Assembly (NCBI GenBank): GCA_002422865.1
Contig: DITN01000007.1
Location: 26,817 to 90,816, forward strand
Reading direction: 5' to 3'
Source of the DNA: Bacteroidetes bacterium UBA6183
GTDB taxonomy: Bacteria > Bacteroidota > Bacteroidia > UKL13-3
Length of the DNA: 64,000 bases
Of the stretch, positions 54,274 through 63,557 are shown piece by piece (position 1 is the stretch's first letter; each line of letters opens with the position of its first letter). Position numbers and translations under genes: made by a program. A model generated the notes under the pieces. It was not told where the DNA came from. It saw only the letters and a list, made by a program, of their open reading frames with translations, and did no database searches.

Positions 54274-55287
54274 ATGAAATTTAGGTTACATACAATTATT
54301 GCATTAATAGGTTTGGTTGTTTTGGCTTCGTGCGAGCAACCCGAAACGCCTGTGGTTTTGCCTAAAGCCATTGGTAAAAAATTTAGTTACGAAATGGGTA
54401 ACGATTACAGTAACCAAATTTATGTTGATTTAGAAGCGGGTTATATAAATAGTGTAAAAGTGAATTGTTGGGATTTGGCTTTTGCGTGTGATGTCCAATC
54501 AAACAACATATACCTAAACGGTGGTGGTGCAGGTGTGTTGATTGCCGGGCTGACTAAAAGTGATTTTGCATCTAACATTCAACCCAAACAGTTAAAATGG
54601 AGATGGGATGCAGCCAATGGCATGAGTGATTCTCTAGCCTTAAATGGTTGGATGATTGGCGGACAAAGCAATGATAGTGTATATGTAATTGATAGGGGAA
54701 GTACTTATACAGATACAGAAAGATATTTTCAGTTTAAGTTATTAACCTGTAACAACGATTCATTTGTAATACAAACAGCAAACCGCTACGGACAACAAAT
54801 AACTAATCATACCATTGATAAAAACCACAGTAAACTGCTTACTTATTTTACGTTTGCCAACGGTGGTAGCACGTTAGATTTCGAGCCACAAAAATCTGAT
54901 TGGGATTTGTGTTTTTTAAATTACCGTTCGGTGTATTACGAGTTTAACCCACCGCTGTTATACTCGGTTGTGGGCACGTTTATTAATACCAAAAACATAG
55001 AGGTGACTTTAGATAGTGCAAACAAATTTACGTTTGAAGAAATCGGTCCTCAACATTTCAGCTTACAAAATTTTAGCAACAACCGCGATGTGATAGGTTT
55101 TGATTGGAAAGTACCCATGTTTGGTGGCACAGGTGTTACTTACCGTACCCGAAATTATGTTACCTATTTTATTAAAGAAAAAACAAACAGTAACGCAGAT
55201 AAACTATTTAAGTTACGCTTCATTGATTTTTACGATACACGCGGTAACAAAGGTGCTCCTACTTATGAGATTGTAAGGGTGCAGTAG
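54274..55287 (+). CDS. HmuY-like lipoprotein
   Basis: A 337-residue lipoprotein (lipobox VVLASCEQ) with the HmuY-type pattern YEMGNDYSNQIYVDLEAG, VNCWDLAFACDVQ and KSDWDLCFLNYRSVYYE. In that family, heme is held between beta strands by His or Met residues. The key ligands cannot be located by eye. It has no sorting domain, in contrast to the first gene of the operon. It lies two bases after the receptor gene and so is co-transcribed. Heme or another metal ligand is inferred, not proven. Confidence 0.8.
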   Translation: MKFRLHTIIALIGLVVLASCEQPETPVVLPKAIGKKFSYEMGNDYSNQIYVDLEAGYINSVKVNCWDLAFACDVQSNNIYLNGGGAGVLIAGLTKSDFASNIQPKQLKWRWDAANGMSDSLALNGWMIGGQSNDSVYVIDRGSTYTDTERYFQFKLLTCNNDSFVIQTANRYGQQITNHTIDKNHSKLLTYFTFANGGSTLDFEPQKSDWDLCFLNYRSVYYEFNPPLLYSVVGTFINTKNIEVTLDSANKFTFEEIGPQHFSLQNFSNNRDVIGFDWKVPMFGGTGVTYRTRNYVTYFIKEKTNSNADKLFKLRFIDFYDTRGNKGAPTYEIVRVQ

Positions 55288-55327
55288 GTGTAAAAACTTA
55301 GATCTCTGCAACATGGTTCTATAAAAG

Positions 55328-55582
55328 TTAGTTTTTTAGGTCATTCAGTTTCGACAACATCCATTCTTGCTCATCATAAATGTTGGAATCTATATCCGTG
55401 AGAAATGGGATTGAACAATTAAAAGCTTTTGCTAACTTCTCAACAGTACTAAATTTCAGATTTACTCCGTCTTTTTCGAATCCACTGTATGTTGCTTGTT
55501 CTATTTCGAGTATATCACACATATGTGTTTGACATAGTTTTTTTGATAGCCTAATGGCTTTAATTCTCGCAGGTAATGTCAT
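55328..55582 (-). CDS. XRE-family helix-turn-helix regulator
   Basis: An 84-residue protein with a single Cro/CI-type HTH (ARIKAIRLSKKLCQTHMCDILEIEQATYSGFEKDG, then STVEKLAKAFNCSIPFL). A short C-terminal tail follows. It is transcribed away from the toxin operon that begins at 55665, with 82 bases between the two start codons. That position suggests it controls the toxin operon. A short palindrome (TTGTT-GA-AACAA) at 55611-55622 could be its site. Confidence 0.88.
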   Translation of the reverse strand: MTLPARIKAIRLSKKLCQTHMCDILEIEQATYSGFEKDGVNLKFSTVEKLAKAFNCSIPFLTDIDSNIYDEQEWMLSKLNDLKN

Positions 55583-55610
55583 AGTTTAATGAATATAGGT
55601 TAGGGCCTTT

Positions 55611-55640
55611 TTGTTGAAACAATAAAGTGTTTTTTATTTG
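55611..55640 (+). promoter_or_regulatory. Candidate promoter and operator of the RHS toxin operon
   Basis: TTG (55611-55613), 19 bases, then TTTATTTG (55633-55640), one base off TAnnTTTG. The -33 element lies in the 12-base palindrome TTGTT-GA-AACAA (55611-55622), where a bound XRE regulator would block polymerase. The DUF1573 gene starts at 55665. Confidence 0.45.
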
Positions 55641-55664
55641 TTTCTACATAACAAACCTAATGCT

Positions 55665-56177
55665 ATGAAAAATACTTTGCAAGTTTTACCATTAATTTTC
55701 ACATTATTTTTTTGTGCTAAATCATTTGGGCAAACGCCCCCAGAAATTGTATATGATGATACAGAGATTGGAATTTTATTAACAGACCAAGTATACCAAG
55801 ATAACTATGAGAATGAGTCATTCATCAAGCTTGATTCCATATTTTTTGATTTAAATGAGTTTTTGGCTATCTCTGATTTAACCCTAGGTGAATCATACGA
55901 ATTTACGGTTAGTTTTACCAATACATTAGATCTTGGCGCGGTTGTTAAAGCAGTTGTCAATCCTTGTTCGTGTGTAAATCTTGACTGGACAAAAAGTGTG
56001 ATAAGTCCGGGTACAACCGGATTTGTAAAAATAAAGTATACTGCTACGATTATAGGGGAATCTCAAAAACGATTCACAGCGGTATTTTATGATGCACAAG
56101 GAATAAAGCCTTTAGCTAAAAAGGATATTATAGTAAAAGCGGTAGTAGCCGCTCCGGATTTAGTTGATCAATATTAA
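55665..56177 (+). CDS. DUF1573-type secreted protein
   Basis: The start at 55665 (MKNTLQVLPLIF) is preferred over the earlier TTG frame start because it gives a standard signal peptide ending KSFGQ. The 170-residue protein has the DUF1573 pattern: a beta-sandwich with FTVSFTNTLDLGAVVKAVVNPCSCVNLDW and PGTTGFVKIKYTATIIGESQKRFTAVFYD. The paired Cys motif (CSC) is common in this ASPM/Hydin-like family. It is first in the operon that ends with the RHS toxin and may help present or stabilise it at the surface. That is inferred. Confidence 0.75.
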   Translation: MKNTLQVLPLIFTLFFCAKSFGQTPPEIVYDDTEIGILLTDQVYQDNYENESFIKLDSIFFDLNEFLAISDLTLGESYEFTVSFTNTLDLGAVVKAVVNPCSCVNLDWTKSVISPGTTGFVKIKYTATIIGESQKRFTAVFYDAQGIKPLAKKDIIVKAVVAAPDLVDQY

Positions 56178-56188
56178 TCGAAGCCTTT

Positions 56189-56644
56189 ATGAAATATTTA
56201 ATACTAATGTTTGTTAGCATAACAGTGTTATGCTTAAATGTTAATGCACAAAATGGTTATAATAATTTACAATATACATACGACCAAGCAGGAAATAGAG
56301 TTAGTAGGTATTTACAAGTAACACTTAACAAAAGAAGCGCAACCGATACTACTTCTCAAAAGGAGGAAATTGTAGTAAAAAACATCACCACTAATGCGCT
56401 TGAGACCATAAGTTATTCTATATATCCTAATCCTACTTCTGCGGTTGTAAACATTGATTTTACAGGAATGCCAAAAGATGGTGGGGTAGAAATAACGTTA
56501 ACTGATACCTACGGAAGACTAATTACAAAAGAATCAGGGATTGAAAAGCACAGCATTGAGTTAAGTTCTCTTATTTCAGGAGTCTACTTTGTTAGCATTG
56601 TAAGTAACCAACAGAAAAAAACGTATAGAATAGTTAAAATATAG
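56189..56644 (+). CDS. Small T9SS-sorted protein with one YD-like repeat
   Basis: A 151-residue protein with a signal peptide (LCLNVNAQ). It has one RHS/YD-like repeat (LQYTYDQAGNRVSRYLQV), a short linker (RSATDTTSQKEEI) and a T9SS type A sorting domain (YSIYPNPTSAVVNIDFTGM, TLTDTYGRLITKE, LISGVYFVSIVS). YD repeats are the building blocks of the RHS shell in the next gene, ten bases downstream. It may link the RHS protein, which has no sorting domain itself, to type IX export or the cell surface. This is an inference from domain content. Confidence 0.8.
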   Translation: MKYLILMFVSITVLCLNVNAQNGYNNLQYTYDQAGNRVSRYLQVTLNKRSATDTTSQKEEIVVKNITTNALETISYSIYPNPTSAVVNIDFTGMPKDGGVEITLTDTYGRLITKESGIEKHSIELSSLISGVYFVSIVSNQQKKTYRIVKI

Positions 56645-56654
56645 CCATAACAAT

Positions 56655-59600
56655 ATGAAGATTTTTTTAGTGATACTGACTTGCTTTGTCTTGTTACAAA
56701 GTGATATATATGCGCAAAGTCAACCATTTGGGCATGTAAACGTTGAAGGAAGTGTTAGCCCCATGGGAAGTGCAATGGTTAACATACCCATTTATACTCC
56801 TGCTGGTAGGCAAGGCATCCGACCTAGTTTGTCTATTTCCTTTAACAGCAGTGGTGGGGCAAGTGGTATGGGTATGGGTTGGTCTTTAAATGCAGTGAGT
56901 GCAATATCTCGTACCGGATCAAATTATCATTTGGACAATGGAGTACAGGCCGGTGTTGAGTTAAATGCTCAAGATAAATTTATGCTTGATGGAGAAAGGT
57001 TGATATTGGTAAGTGGTACATATGGAAGTGCGAGCAGTGTTTACAGAACAGAGCACGATAGGTTTGTAAAAGTAACTTACAATGGAACCGACTTTATTGT
57101 TGAAGCAAAAGACGGAGGGAAAGCTTTTTATGGAAACTCGTCTGATAGTAAATTGAATTCCGCTAATATATCTGGTGTCTTTGGATGGTTTTTAAAACGC
57201 AGTTACGATAAATTTGGTAACTATACAGAGTATACATACGCTAACACAGGAGGGCAAATATTATTAACCGAAATTAACTACACAGGTTTTGATTGCACAT
57301 TATTGGGTACAAAAAGTTGCTCGGGTAATGCTGAGGCTCCATATAATAAAGTAACGTTTGAGTATATAAATGCAAATAATAATCTTCAAAAATACTCGGC
57401 AGGAGGAACATTTAACCAAAGTAAATTACTAAGTAAAATAGAAACGTTTTCTGCAAGCACAAAGGTAAGAACCTACGAAATGACATACAGCTTTGACGAT
57501 GTTAATTATTACTTGGAAGAAGTTGTTGAAAAGAACGGGCAAGGTGAAGCACTACCAACTGTTGCAATTAATTGGAGTGCCGAAGGTCAAGCATCAAGAA
57601 ACACGGGTTATTTATACACGCACCAAGACCATGTTCGTATTCCCGGTGATTTTGATGGTGATGGCAGTAAAGATTTGTTAGTAGTAAATGGTAGATTAGA
57701 CCCATTCAATAATTATTTTCTAGGGGTTGGTCATGTTATCCAAATTTTTAAAAGTAAGACTTCTAACACAGCTGACTTTTCTTCAAGGTTAGCAAACCAT
57801 CAAATTCCATATAATAATGTTAGTGCAATTTTAGTTTCTGATTTGGATGCTGACGGTGATGATGATATTTTATTACAAACAGTAGAGTTGAATTATACTC
57901 ATAATTTTATTTACTGTAATGAATATAGGGTAAACTCAATTACTTTTGGCTATCACTTAATACAATCAAACTATTCAAATAACAAGCTTAATTACAGTAT
58001 TACTCCTAATCACTTTCCTCAAAGGGTGCTTAATAATCCGGAGCCAAATCATCATTTATCTTCAGCAGACCAAATCTATAAAAAAATATATGTTATGCCG
58101 ATGTTGGGTGATGTTGACGGAGATGGGTTACCTGATTTGATAGAACGAGAAATGATTGGGGATAGAAGTTTATATGGATGTTTCACAACCACTCAACCGG
58201 CTGCCCAAAATACCGTACATGTTTATTTAAGTACAAGAAGAAAGCTATCAAGTTTACCAGACAGGTATGCGAGTTATGGGCCTGTTTCTCGGCTTGATTT
58301 GTACCCAATGGATTTTAACGGAAATGGTAAGTTAGATTTAATGAATGTATTTACCCAAGATGCACAATCTTCTATTTTAGAGTACAATAACCTCACTCAT
58401 TCATTTGTACATTTGCTAGGAAATGGACCACAAGGTTTTCCTACACAATACCATAAATTTATTCAACTTGGTGATTTTAATGGGGATGGAAAAACAGACT
58501 TACTTTATTTTGTAAATGGTAATTGGTACATAGCATATTCTAATGGCAAAGGCTTTCACGAGTATAATGCCTCTAGTCTTTGGTTTTCTCATGGCTATAA
58601 TGCTGATTATTGTGGAGAAAACGGATTTAATTTTGAATTGGGTGACTATAATGGAGATGGAAGAACTGATATATTAGAGCGGCACAATCATGGCCAACAT
58701 AATAACCACACCGGACCAGAAATATATATATATTATTCGCAGGGTTTTGGCTTTCATAAAACCTATATTGGAACTAATCACACTGCTCAGAATGGAAATA
58801 GATATAAAGATTCAAAAAATATTATTTCTGATTTTAATGGGGATGGAAAGTCTGATGTATTGATGGGAGACTATAGTGATACTCATACCACGATTGAAAT
58901 AGCCATTGAAAGTTTTGATTTAAAGAACAAAAGGGTCTCTGGAATTAACTATTCAGATGTTCATTCGTTTGAATTCTCATATGCATTACTGAATAAGTAC
59001 AACAAATATTTTAGAACAAGTGATGCCAATACATTTAGCATGGCCAAAACTGTTAACATACCATTGTATGTAGTAAGCAGTTTTAAGCAAAAAGTTGTAG
59101 GATTTACAGATGTTGAAATGCAATACAGCTATAAAAACTTACTATACCACACGCACGGTAGAGGGTTGTTAGGCTTTACAGAAACAGCAACTGTTAAAAT
59201 TGATGGTGGAGGCACCAATAGAACCACAATTAGTAAAAATAAGCAGGATGCACAATTAACTTATAAGTTAAATACGGTTTCAACAGAAGTATTTAATCAC
59301 TGTACTAATTTAAGTAACCCGTTTGGTAACACTCAGAACCCAATTGCTAAAACAACTTTTGAATATGGTGTTATAGAAACCTCGGCTAACTCAAAAACGT
59401 TATTCCCTTTCTGCAGTTATTTAATAGAAACAGATTATCTTAAACATACTGAAAAATCAACCTGCTTTAGCTATGATGTTTATGGCAATATGATACATTC
59501 TTCTGCTGTGTATTCTTTTTTAGGAAGTAATGGTAATGTTGAGTATATTCAGTCTGTTGACAATAAATTTGAGCAAAAGGGAACTTGGATCCCTGCCTCC

Positions 59601-62600
59601 ATATCCATAACCCGTTCAACCAACATTAGGTATAATGGTACACCAAGCTATGTGGTACAAAAAGAAATTAAAAATAACAATTGGGGAATACCTGTTGAGG
59701 TTGAAAGTTTTAAAAATAACCTTCATTACTATTTAAAGGAGTTAACAAGTTACGACAAATACGGAAACATTGTAACCACATCATTAGATAGTGCCAATAA
59801 TGCAACGGGTAATACTTTTAGGCTCAAAGTGCTTTCGTACAATAATGGTAAGGAGCTAACCAAAGAAACAAACGCTTTAGGCAGCCAAAAAGAAATTACA
59901 ATTGAGCCTATTTACGGTAATATATTATATAGTAAACAAGATGACGGAACAGAAACAACATATCAATATAATACGTGGGGACAATTGGTTGAAGAAACAA
60001 ATGTTGGAAATAATGTAACACAAATTGGACGCTCTTATGTTTCTTCACCGACAGGTGCGTATTATAAAATAACCAAAACAAGTAATTTGGGCAATTGGGT
60101 TACGGAGTATTACAATGCCCGAAATCAAAAAATTCAGAAAGATTACTCTGGTTTAGGTTCGCAGGTTCACAGACAAAGGTGGATTTATAACACAAGAGGG
60201 TTGCTTGTGCAAGAGTCAAACGTGTTCGACCCTCAAAACGCTTCGTCAATAAAGTGGAACCATTACAGTTACGATGCTTTTGATAGGTTAAAAGACATAA
60301 AATACGAAAATACGCTAACAACATACGCTGTTACTTATGATAAAAATGTAACAACTGAAAACAGAGGTGCTAATAGGGTAAAAGAAACACATGTAGATGC
60401 CAGTGGCAATGTAGTAAAAGTGATTGACAATGGAGGAACAATAACCTACAAGTATGGAGCGCACAATAAATTGGTGCAAACGGATGCAAACGGAAGTATT
60501 ATTTCTATTGTTTATAATGTGCAGTTAAATAAAATTGAGTTGCATGAGCCTAATGCTGGTGTAACACAATACGATTACAATGCTTTTGGCGACTTAATTG
60601 CGCAAGTAGATGCCAATGGAAATACCTTCTTTTTTCATTATGATGCAATTGGTAGGTTGATTAAAAAAGCAAAAACCAACGAAGAGTATTTGTATAGTTA
60701 TAACAATAGCCCCGGTTTAGGTAAAAATAATAAGTTAGCCGAGGAGCTATACAAGGTTAATAATACAGAAGTTCACAGAATTAATTACAGCCATACCGCA
60801 GAGGGTTTAGTATCTACTGTTAGCGAAGTAATAAAAGGTGCAACAACATATACCACTACATACGAGTACGACACGTATTTGAGGTTGTTTAAAGCAAACT
60901 ATCCTAATATTACAGTTAGTTATGGATACGATGCTACGAATAATTTGGTGGAAATGTTAGATGGAAACAGTAACTTGCTGTGGCGTAAAAATGCAACTTT
61001 TACTGATGGCAGAACCAACCAATTTGAATTAGGAAATGGTTTTGTAACCGAATTAAGTTTTAATGCTGATGCACAATTACAAAATATTATGAGTACCAAG
61101 CAGGGTTTTTCAAATGCGTTAAACATAAGTTACGATTTTGATCTATTAACGGGTAACTTGGAAAACAGAGATTTTAATGACCTTGATAAGGGTGCAAGCT
61201 TTAGCTATGATAATCTTGATAGGCTTTTATCAGTTACTTACAGACAAACAAGTAACTCCAATAATGCTTTTGATAACAAATATTACAGCTACGCAAACAA
61301 TGGCAATATAGCAACCATAAACAATGGCGGTTTGCTTACACAAAACTTAACTTACCATAATTCTAAAATAAATGCTGTAACCAAACACAAGTACGAAAGT
61401 TCGTTAACCCCGGTTAGGGTGCCACAAGCCAGTGTAGATGAGCACACTTATACCTACAACAGTATAGGCAAGTTAGCAACCATAAACCAAGATGTATTAG
61501 ATTATGAGTTAACTTATGGTGTAAACGAGCAGCGTATAGAAGCCGTTAAAAAAGAATATGGCCAAGTTGTATACACTAAGCAGTATATTAACTCTGCCAG
61601 CATGGAAGTTAAAAATGGAGAGGAGCTTACATACCTATATGCCGAAGGCCAACCATTTGCCATACACAAAAAAACGGTTGATGATGAAATGATGTATTAC
61701 CTGCATCTTGACCATTTAGGTAGTATTATGAGCATTACCGACCAAAGTGGCATTGTAGTGGAAACCCGTAGCTACGATGCTTGGGGCCGCCCGCAAGACC
61801 CTAACACTTGGAGTTATCAACTAACCCCATTTGGCGCATTAAATATTACTGATAGGGGCTATACCTTTCATGAGCATTTAATAGAGTTTAGTTTAATAAA
61901 CATGAACGGCCGCATGTACGACCCTGTTTTAGGCCGAGTAATTAGCCCGGATAATTACATACAAGCACCCGATAATACGCAAAGTTTTAACAGATACAGC
62001 TATTGTTTTAATAATCCGTTAAAGTATTCTGACCCTAGTGGGGATATTATATTAGAGGCAATTATCGTAGGCGCAATAGTCGGTGCGTATATCGGGGGCA
62101 GTTCATCTAATGGCTGGCAATTTAATCCTACAAAATGGGATTATAATTCAGGGAAAACCTGGGCTGGTATGGGGATAGGTGCAGGGCTTGGAGCTCTGGG
62201 CGGATGGGGGTTTGGTGCAGGTGCGCCTGCTTTGGCAGGCACAGGCTTCTTCTCTCATTTTGGAACAAGCGGAACGATAGCTGCTTATACATTAATGGGT
62301 GGAGCTTCTGGAGGTGCAATCGGTTACAGTTCAGGCTTTTTTGGAGGTGCGCTTTACAGTAATGGTAATTGGAATTATGCACATAAAAGTGGCATACTTG
62401 GTGCGCAGATAGGTTTTGGCGTTGGCTCTGCATTGGGTGGTATTGCAGGTATAGTGGATGGTTATGTGCCACCAAAACCACCACGACCTATCCAAATTTC
62501 CAAATCGACAGAATTATATGCTTCTAATGACCCTTATGCTGGCTACAATAGTTCTATGGGTGGAAGACAATCTGATTTTGATGTTGACAAAGCAGTAAAC

Positions 62601-62948
62601 TATTTAAACAGTAATGCTTTGGATAGGTCTTCTGGAAGATGTGCTTATTATGTAAGACAAGCATTAGAAGCTGGGGGTATTAGTACTAATCCACACCCTA
62701 TATCAGCCAAAGACTATGGTTCATATTTGTTAGATTGGGGCTTTTCTATTGTTAGTCCTATTAATTATTCACCAATTAGAGGTGATATTGGAGTTATTCA
62801 GCCATATAAAGGGGGTAGTCCCCATGGTCATATTCAAATGTACAATGGTAGTATATGGATATCCGATTTTAGACAAAGAGTAGATTTTTGGCCTGGGGGA
62901 GGTTACAGAAAAAATATGCCTAATTATACAATATATCGTTGGCGTTAA
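56655..62948 (+). CDS. SpvB/FG-GAP/RHS polymorphic toxin with papain-fold C-terminal tip
   Basis: A 2097-residue secreted protein. After a signal peptide (LLQSDIYAQ) comes an SpvB-like domain (MVNIPIYTPAGRQGIRPSLS). FG-GAP repeats follow at ~325-760 (DFDGDGSKD, DVDGDGLPD, DFNGDGKTD), then a TcdB-like middle and YD repeats from ~1000. The RHS core ends YSDPSGD, with Asp1793. This resembles the BC cage of Tc toxins on one chain. A Gly-rich stretch (1800-1940) leads to the tip (about 1975-2097). The tip has Cys1996 in GRCAYYVRQAL and a HGHIQMYNG motif with His2059, the Cys/His pair of NlpC/P60 or CHAP cell-wall hydrolases. The tip is probably the toxin, with immunity encoded next. The cargo assignment is by motif only. 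Confidence 0.88.
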   Translation: MKIFLVILTCFVLLQSDIYAQSQPFGHVNVEGSVSPMGSAMVNIPIYTPAGRQGIRPSLSISFNSSGGASGMGMGWSLNAVSAISRTGSNYHLDNGVQAGVELNAQDKFMLDGERLILVSGTYGSASSVYRTEHDRFVKVTYNGTDFIVEAKDGGKAFYGNSSDSKLNSANISGVFGWFLKRSYDKFGNYTEYTYANTGGQILLTEINYTGFDCTLLGTKSCSGNAEAPYNKVTFEYINANNNLQKYSAGGTFNQSKLLSKIETFSASTKVRTYEMTYSFDDVNYYLEEVVEKNGQGEALPTVAINWSAEGQASRNTGYLYTHQDHVRIPGDFDGDGSKDLLVVNGRLDPFNNYFLGVGHVIQIFKSKTSNTADFSSRLANHQIPYNNVSAILVSDLDADGDDDILLQTVELNYTHNFIYCNEYRVNSITFGYHLIQSNYSNNKLNYSITPNHFPQRVLNNPEPNHHLSSADQIYKKIYVMPMLGDVDGDGLPDLIEREMIGDRSLYGCFTTTQPAAQNTVHVYLSTRRKLSSLPDRYASYGPVSRLDLYPMDFNGNGKLDLMNVFTQDAQSSILEYNNLTHSFVHLLGNGPQGFPTQYHKFIQLGDFNGDGKTDLLYFVNGNWYIAYSNGKGFHEYNASSLWFSHGYNADYCGENGFNFELGDYNGDGRTDILERHNHGQHNNHTGPEIYIYYSQGFGFHKTYIGTNHTAQNGNRYKDSKNIISDFNGDGKSDVLMGDYSDTHTTIEIAIESFDLKNKRVSGINYSDVHSFEFSYALLNKYNKYFRTSDANTFSMAKTVNIPLYVVSSFKQKVVGFTDVEMQYSYKNLLYHTHGRGLLGFTETATVKIDGGGTNRTTISKNKQDAQLTYKLNTVSTEVFNHCTNLSNPFGNTQNPIAKTTFEYGVIETSANSKTLFPFCSYLIETDYLKHTEKSTCFSYDVYGNMIHSSAVYSFLGSNGNVEYIQSVDNKFEQKGTWIPASISITRSTNIRYNGTPSYVVQKEIKNNNWGIPVEVESFKNNLHYYLKELTSYDKYGNIVTTSLDSANNATGNTFRLKVLSYNNGKELTKETNALGSQKEITIEPIYGNILYSKQDDGTETTYQYNTWGQLVEETNVGNNVTQIGRSYVSSPTGAYYKITKTSNLGNWVTEYYNARNQKIQKDYSGLGSQVHRQRWIYNTRGLLVQESNVFDPQNASSIKWNHYSYDAFDRLKDIKYENTLTTYAVTYDKNVTTENRGANRVKETHVDASGNVVKVIDNGGTITYKYGAHNKLVQTDANGSIISIVYNVQLNKIELHEPNAGVTQYDYNAFGDLIAQVDANGNTFFFHYDAIGRLIKKAKTNEEYLYSYNNSPGLGKNNKLAEELYKVNNTEVHRINYSHTAEGLVSTVSEVIKGATTYTTTYEYDTYLRLFKANYPNITVSYGYDATNNLVEMLDGNSNLLWRKNATFTDGRTNQFELGNGFVTELSFNADAQLQNIMSTKQGFSNALNISYDFDLLTGNLENRDFNDLDKGASFSYDNLDRLLSVTYRQTSNSNNAFDNKYYSYANNGNIATINNGGLLTQNLTYHNSKINAVTKHKYESSLTPVRVPQASVDEHTYTYNSIGKLATINQDVLDYELTYGVNEQRIEAVKKEYGQVVYTKQYINSASMEVKNGEELTYLYAEGQPFAIHKKTVDDEMMYYLHLDHLGSIMSITDQSGIVVETRSYDAWGRPQDPNTWSYQLTPFGALNITDRGYTFHEHLIEFSLINMNGRMYDPVLGRVISPDNYIQAPDNTQSFNRYSYCFNNPLKYSDPSGDIILEAIIVGAIVGAYIGGSSSNGWQFNPTKWDYNSGKTWAGMGIGAGLGALGGWGFGAGAPALAGTGFFSHFGTSGTIAAYTLMGGASGGAIGYSSGFFGGALYSNGNWNYAHKSGILGAQIGFGVGSALGGIAGIVDGYVPPKPPRPIQISKSTELYASNDPYAGYNSSMGGRQSDFDVDKAVNYLNSNALDRSSGRCAYYVRQALEAGGISTNPHPISAKDYGSYLLDWGFSIVSPINYSPIRGDIGVIQPYKGGSPHGHIQMYNGSIWISDFRQRVDFWPGGGYRKNMPNYTIYRWR
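61378..61801 (+). repeat. RHS-core repeat, copy 1 (in the intact toxin gene)
   Basis: Encodes about residues 1575-1716 of the toxin, including the YLHLDHLGSIMSI core motif. It matches 63577-64000 at 411 of 424 positions (by hand count) with no gaps. This is the probable recombination arm between the toxin gene and the downstream cassette. Confidence 0.9.
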
Positions 62949-62959
62949 ATTATAAAGTA

Positions 62960-63406
62960 ATGAGAACATTAACATCACTTATTATCTGCATAGTATTTAC
63001 ATGTAACAACAGTTGCGGGCAGACAAAAATTAGCTCAGATGAAAAACAAATAGAGAAAATGTTGCAAGAGTTTTATAACAACTATTTTACAGTTTTTGCC
63101 ACAGAGCCGATTGGGGTTTCCAGTCAAAAAAAGCTGGAAATGTTACAGCAGCAATATTGTACAGAAGCATTTTATAGGAAAATACAAGATATAGTTGAAC
63201 AAACAGAGGCTGACCCCTTTTTGAAAGCACAGGATAGTGATATTAAATATTTGAGAACGCTATCTATTAAAAAAGATATGCAGAGTAAAGACACTTATAT
63301 TGCTTCCTATGTGGGTAATGCTGCTTTGGGTGAAACGGTTACTATTGCTATTCATTTAACAGTAGTTAAAGTGAATGGAAAGTATAAAATTGATAATGTT
63401 TGGTAA
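62960..63406 (+). CDS. Candidate immunity protein, DUF3828-like, secreted
   Basis: The ATG at 62960 lies 11 bases after the toxin stop and gives 148 residues; an earlier TTG at 62939 would overlap the toxin. A signal sequence (LIICIVFTCNNSCGQ) takes it to the periplasm, possibly as a lipoprotein. The mature part has EKQIEKMLQEFYNNYFTVF, QQYCTEAFYRKIQD, DPFLKAQDSD and a final VNGKYKIDNVW, which resembles DUF3828 proteins. A periplasmic inhibitor encoded directly after a cell-wall hydrolase tip is what an immunity protein would look like. The role is inferred from position and signal. Confidence 0.65.
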   Translation: MRTLTSLIICIVFTCNNSCGQTKISSDEKQIEKMLQEFYNNYFTVFATEPIGVSSQKKLEMLQQQYCTEAFYRKIQDIVEQTEADPFLKAQDSDIKYLRTLSIKKDMQSKDTYIASYVGNAALGETVTIAIHLTVVKVNGKYKIDNVW

Positions 63407-63470
63407 ATAAAAACACCCGTTCACCTTTAGATTAATTGTACCAACACATGCGTAACGCTCACCAGATCAC

Positions 63471-63500
63471 TTGTGTTACAGTTAGTGGGTTATACTTTTG
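63471..63500 (+). promoter_or_regulatory. Bacteroidota-type promoter before the RHS cassette
   Basis: TTG (63471-63473), exactly 19 bases, then TACTTTTG (63493-63500), an exact TAnnTTTG. The transcript would begin near 63506, followed by the ATG at 63558. The cassette may thus be transcribed on its own. Confidence 0.55.
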
Positions 63501-63557
63501 CTTTTACACCAAATATCTTATTTTAGTTTGTCTAAATCATTAAACCTAACTAGCAAT

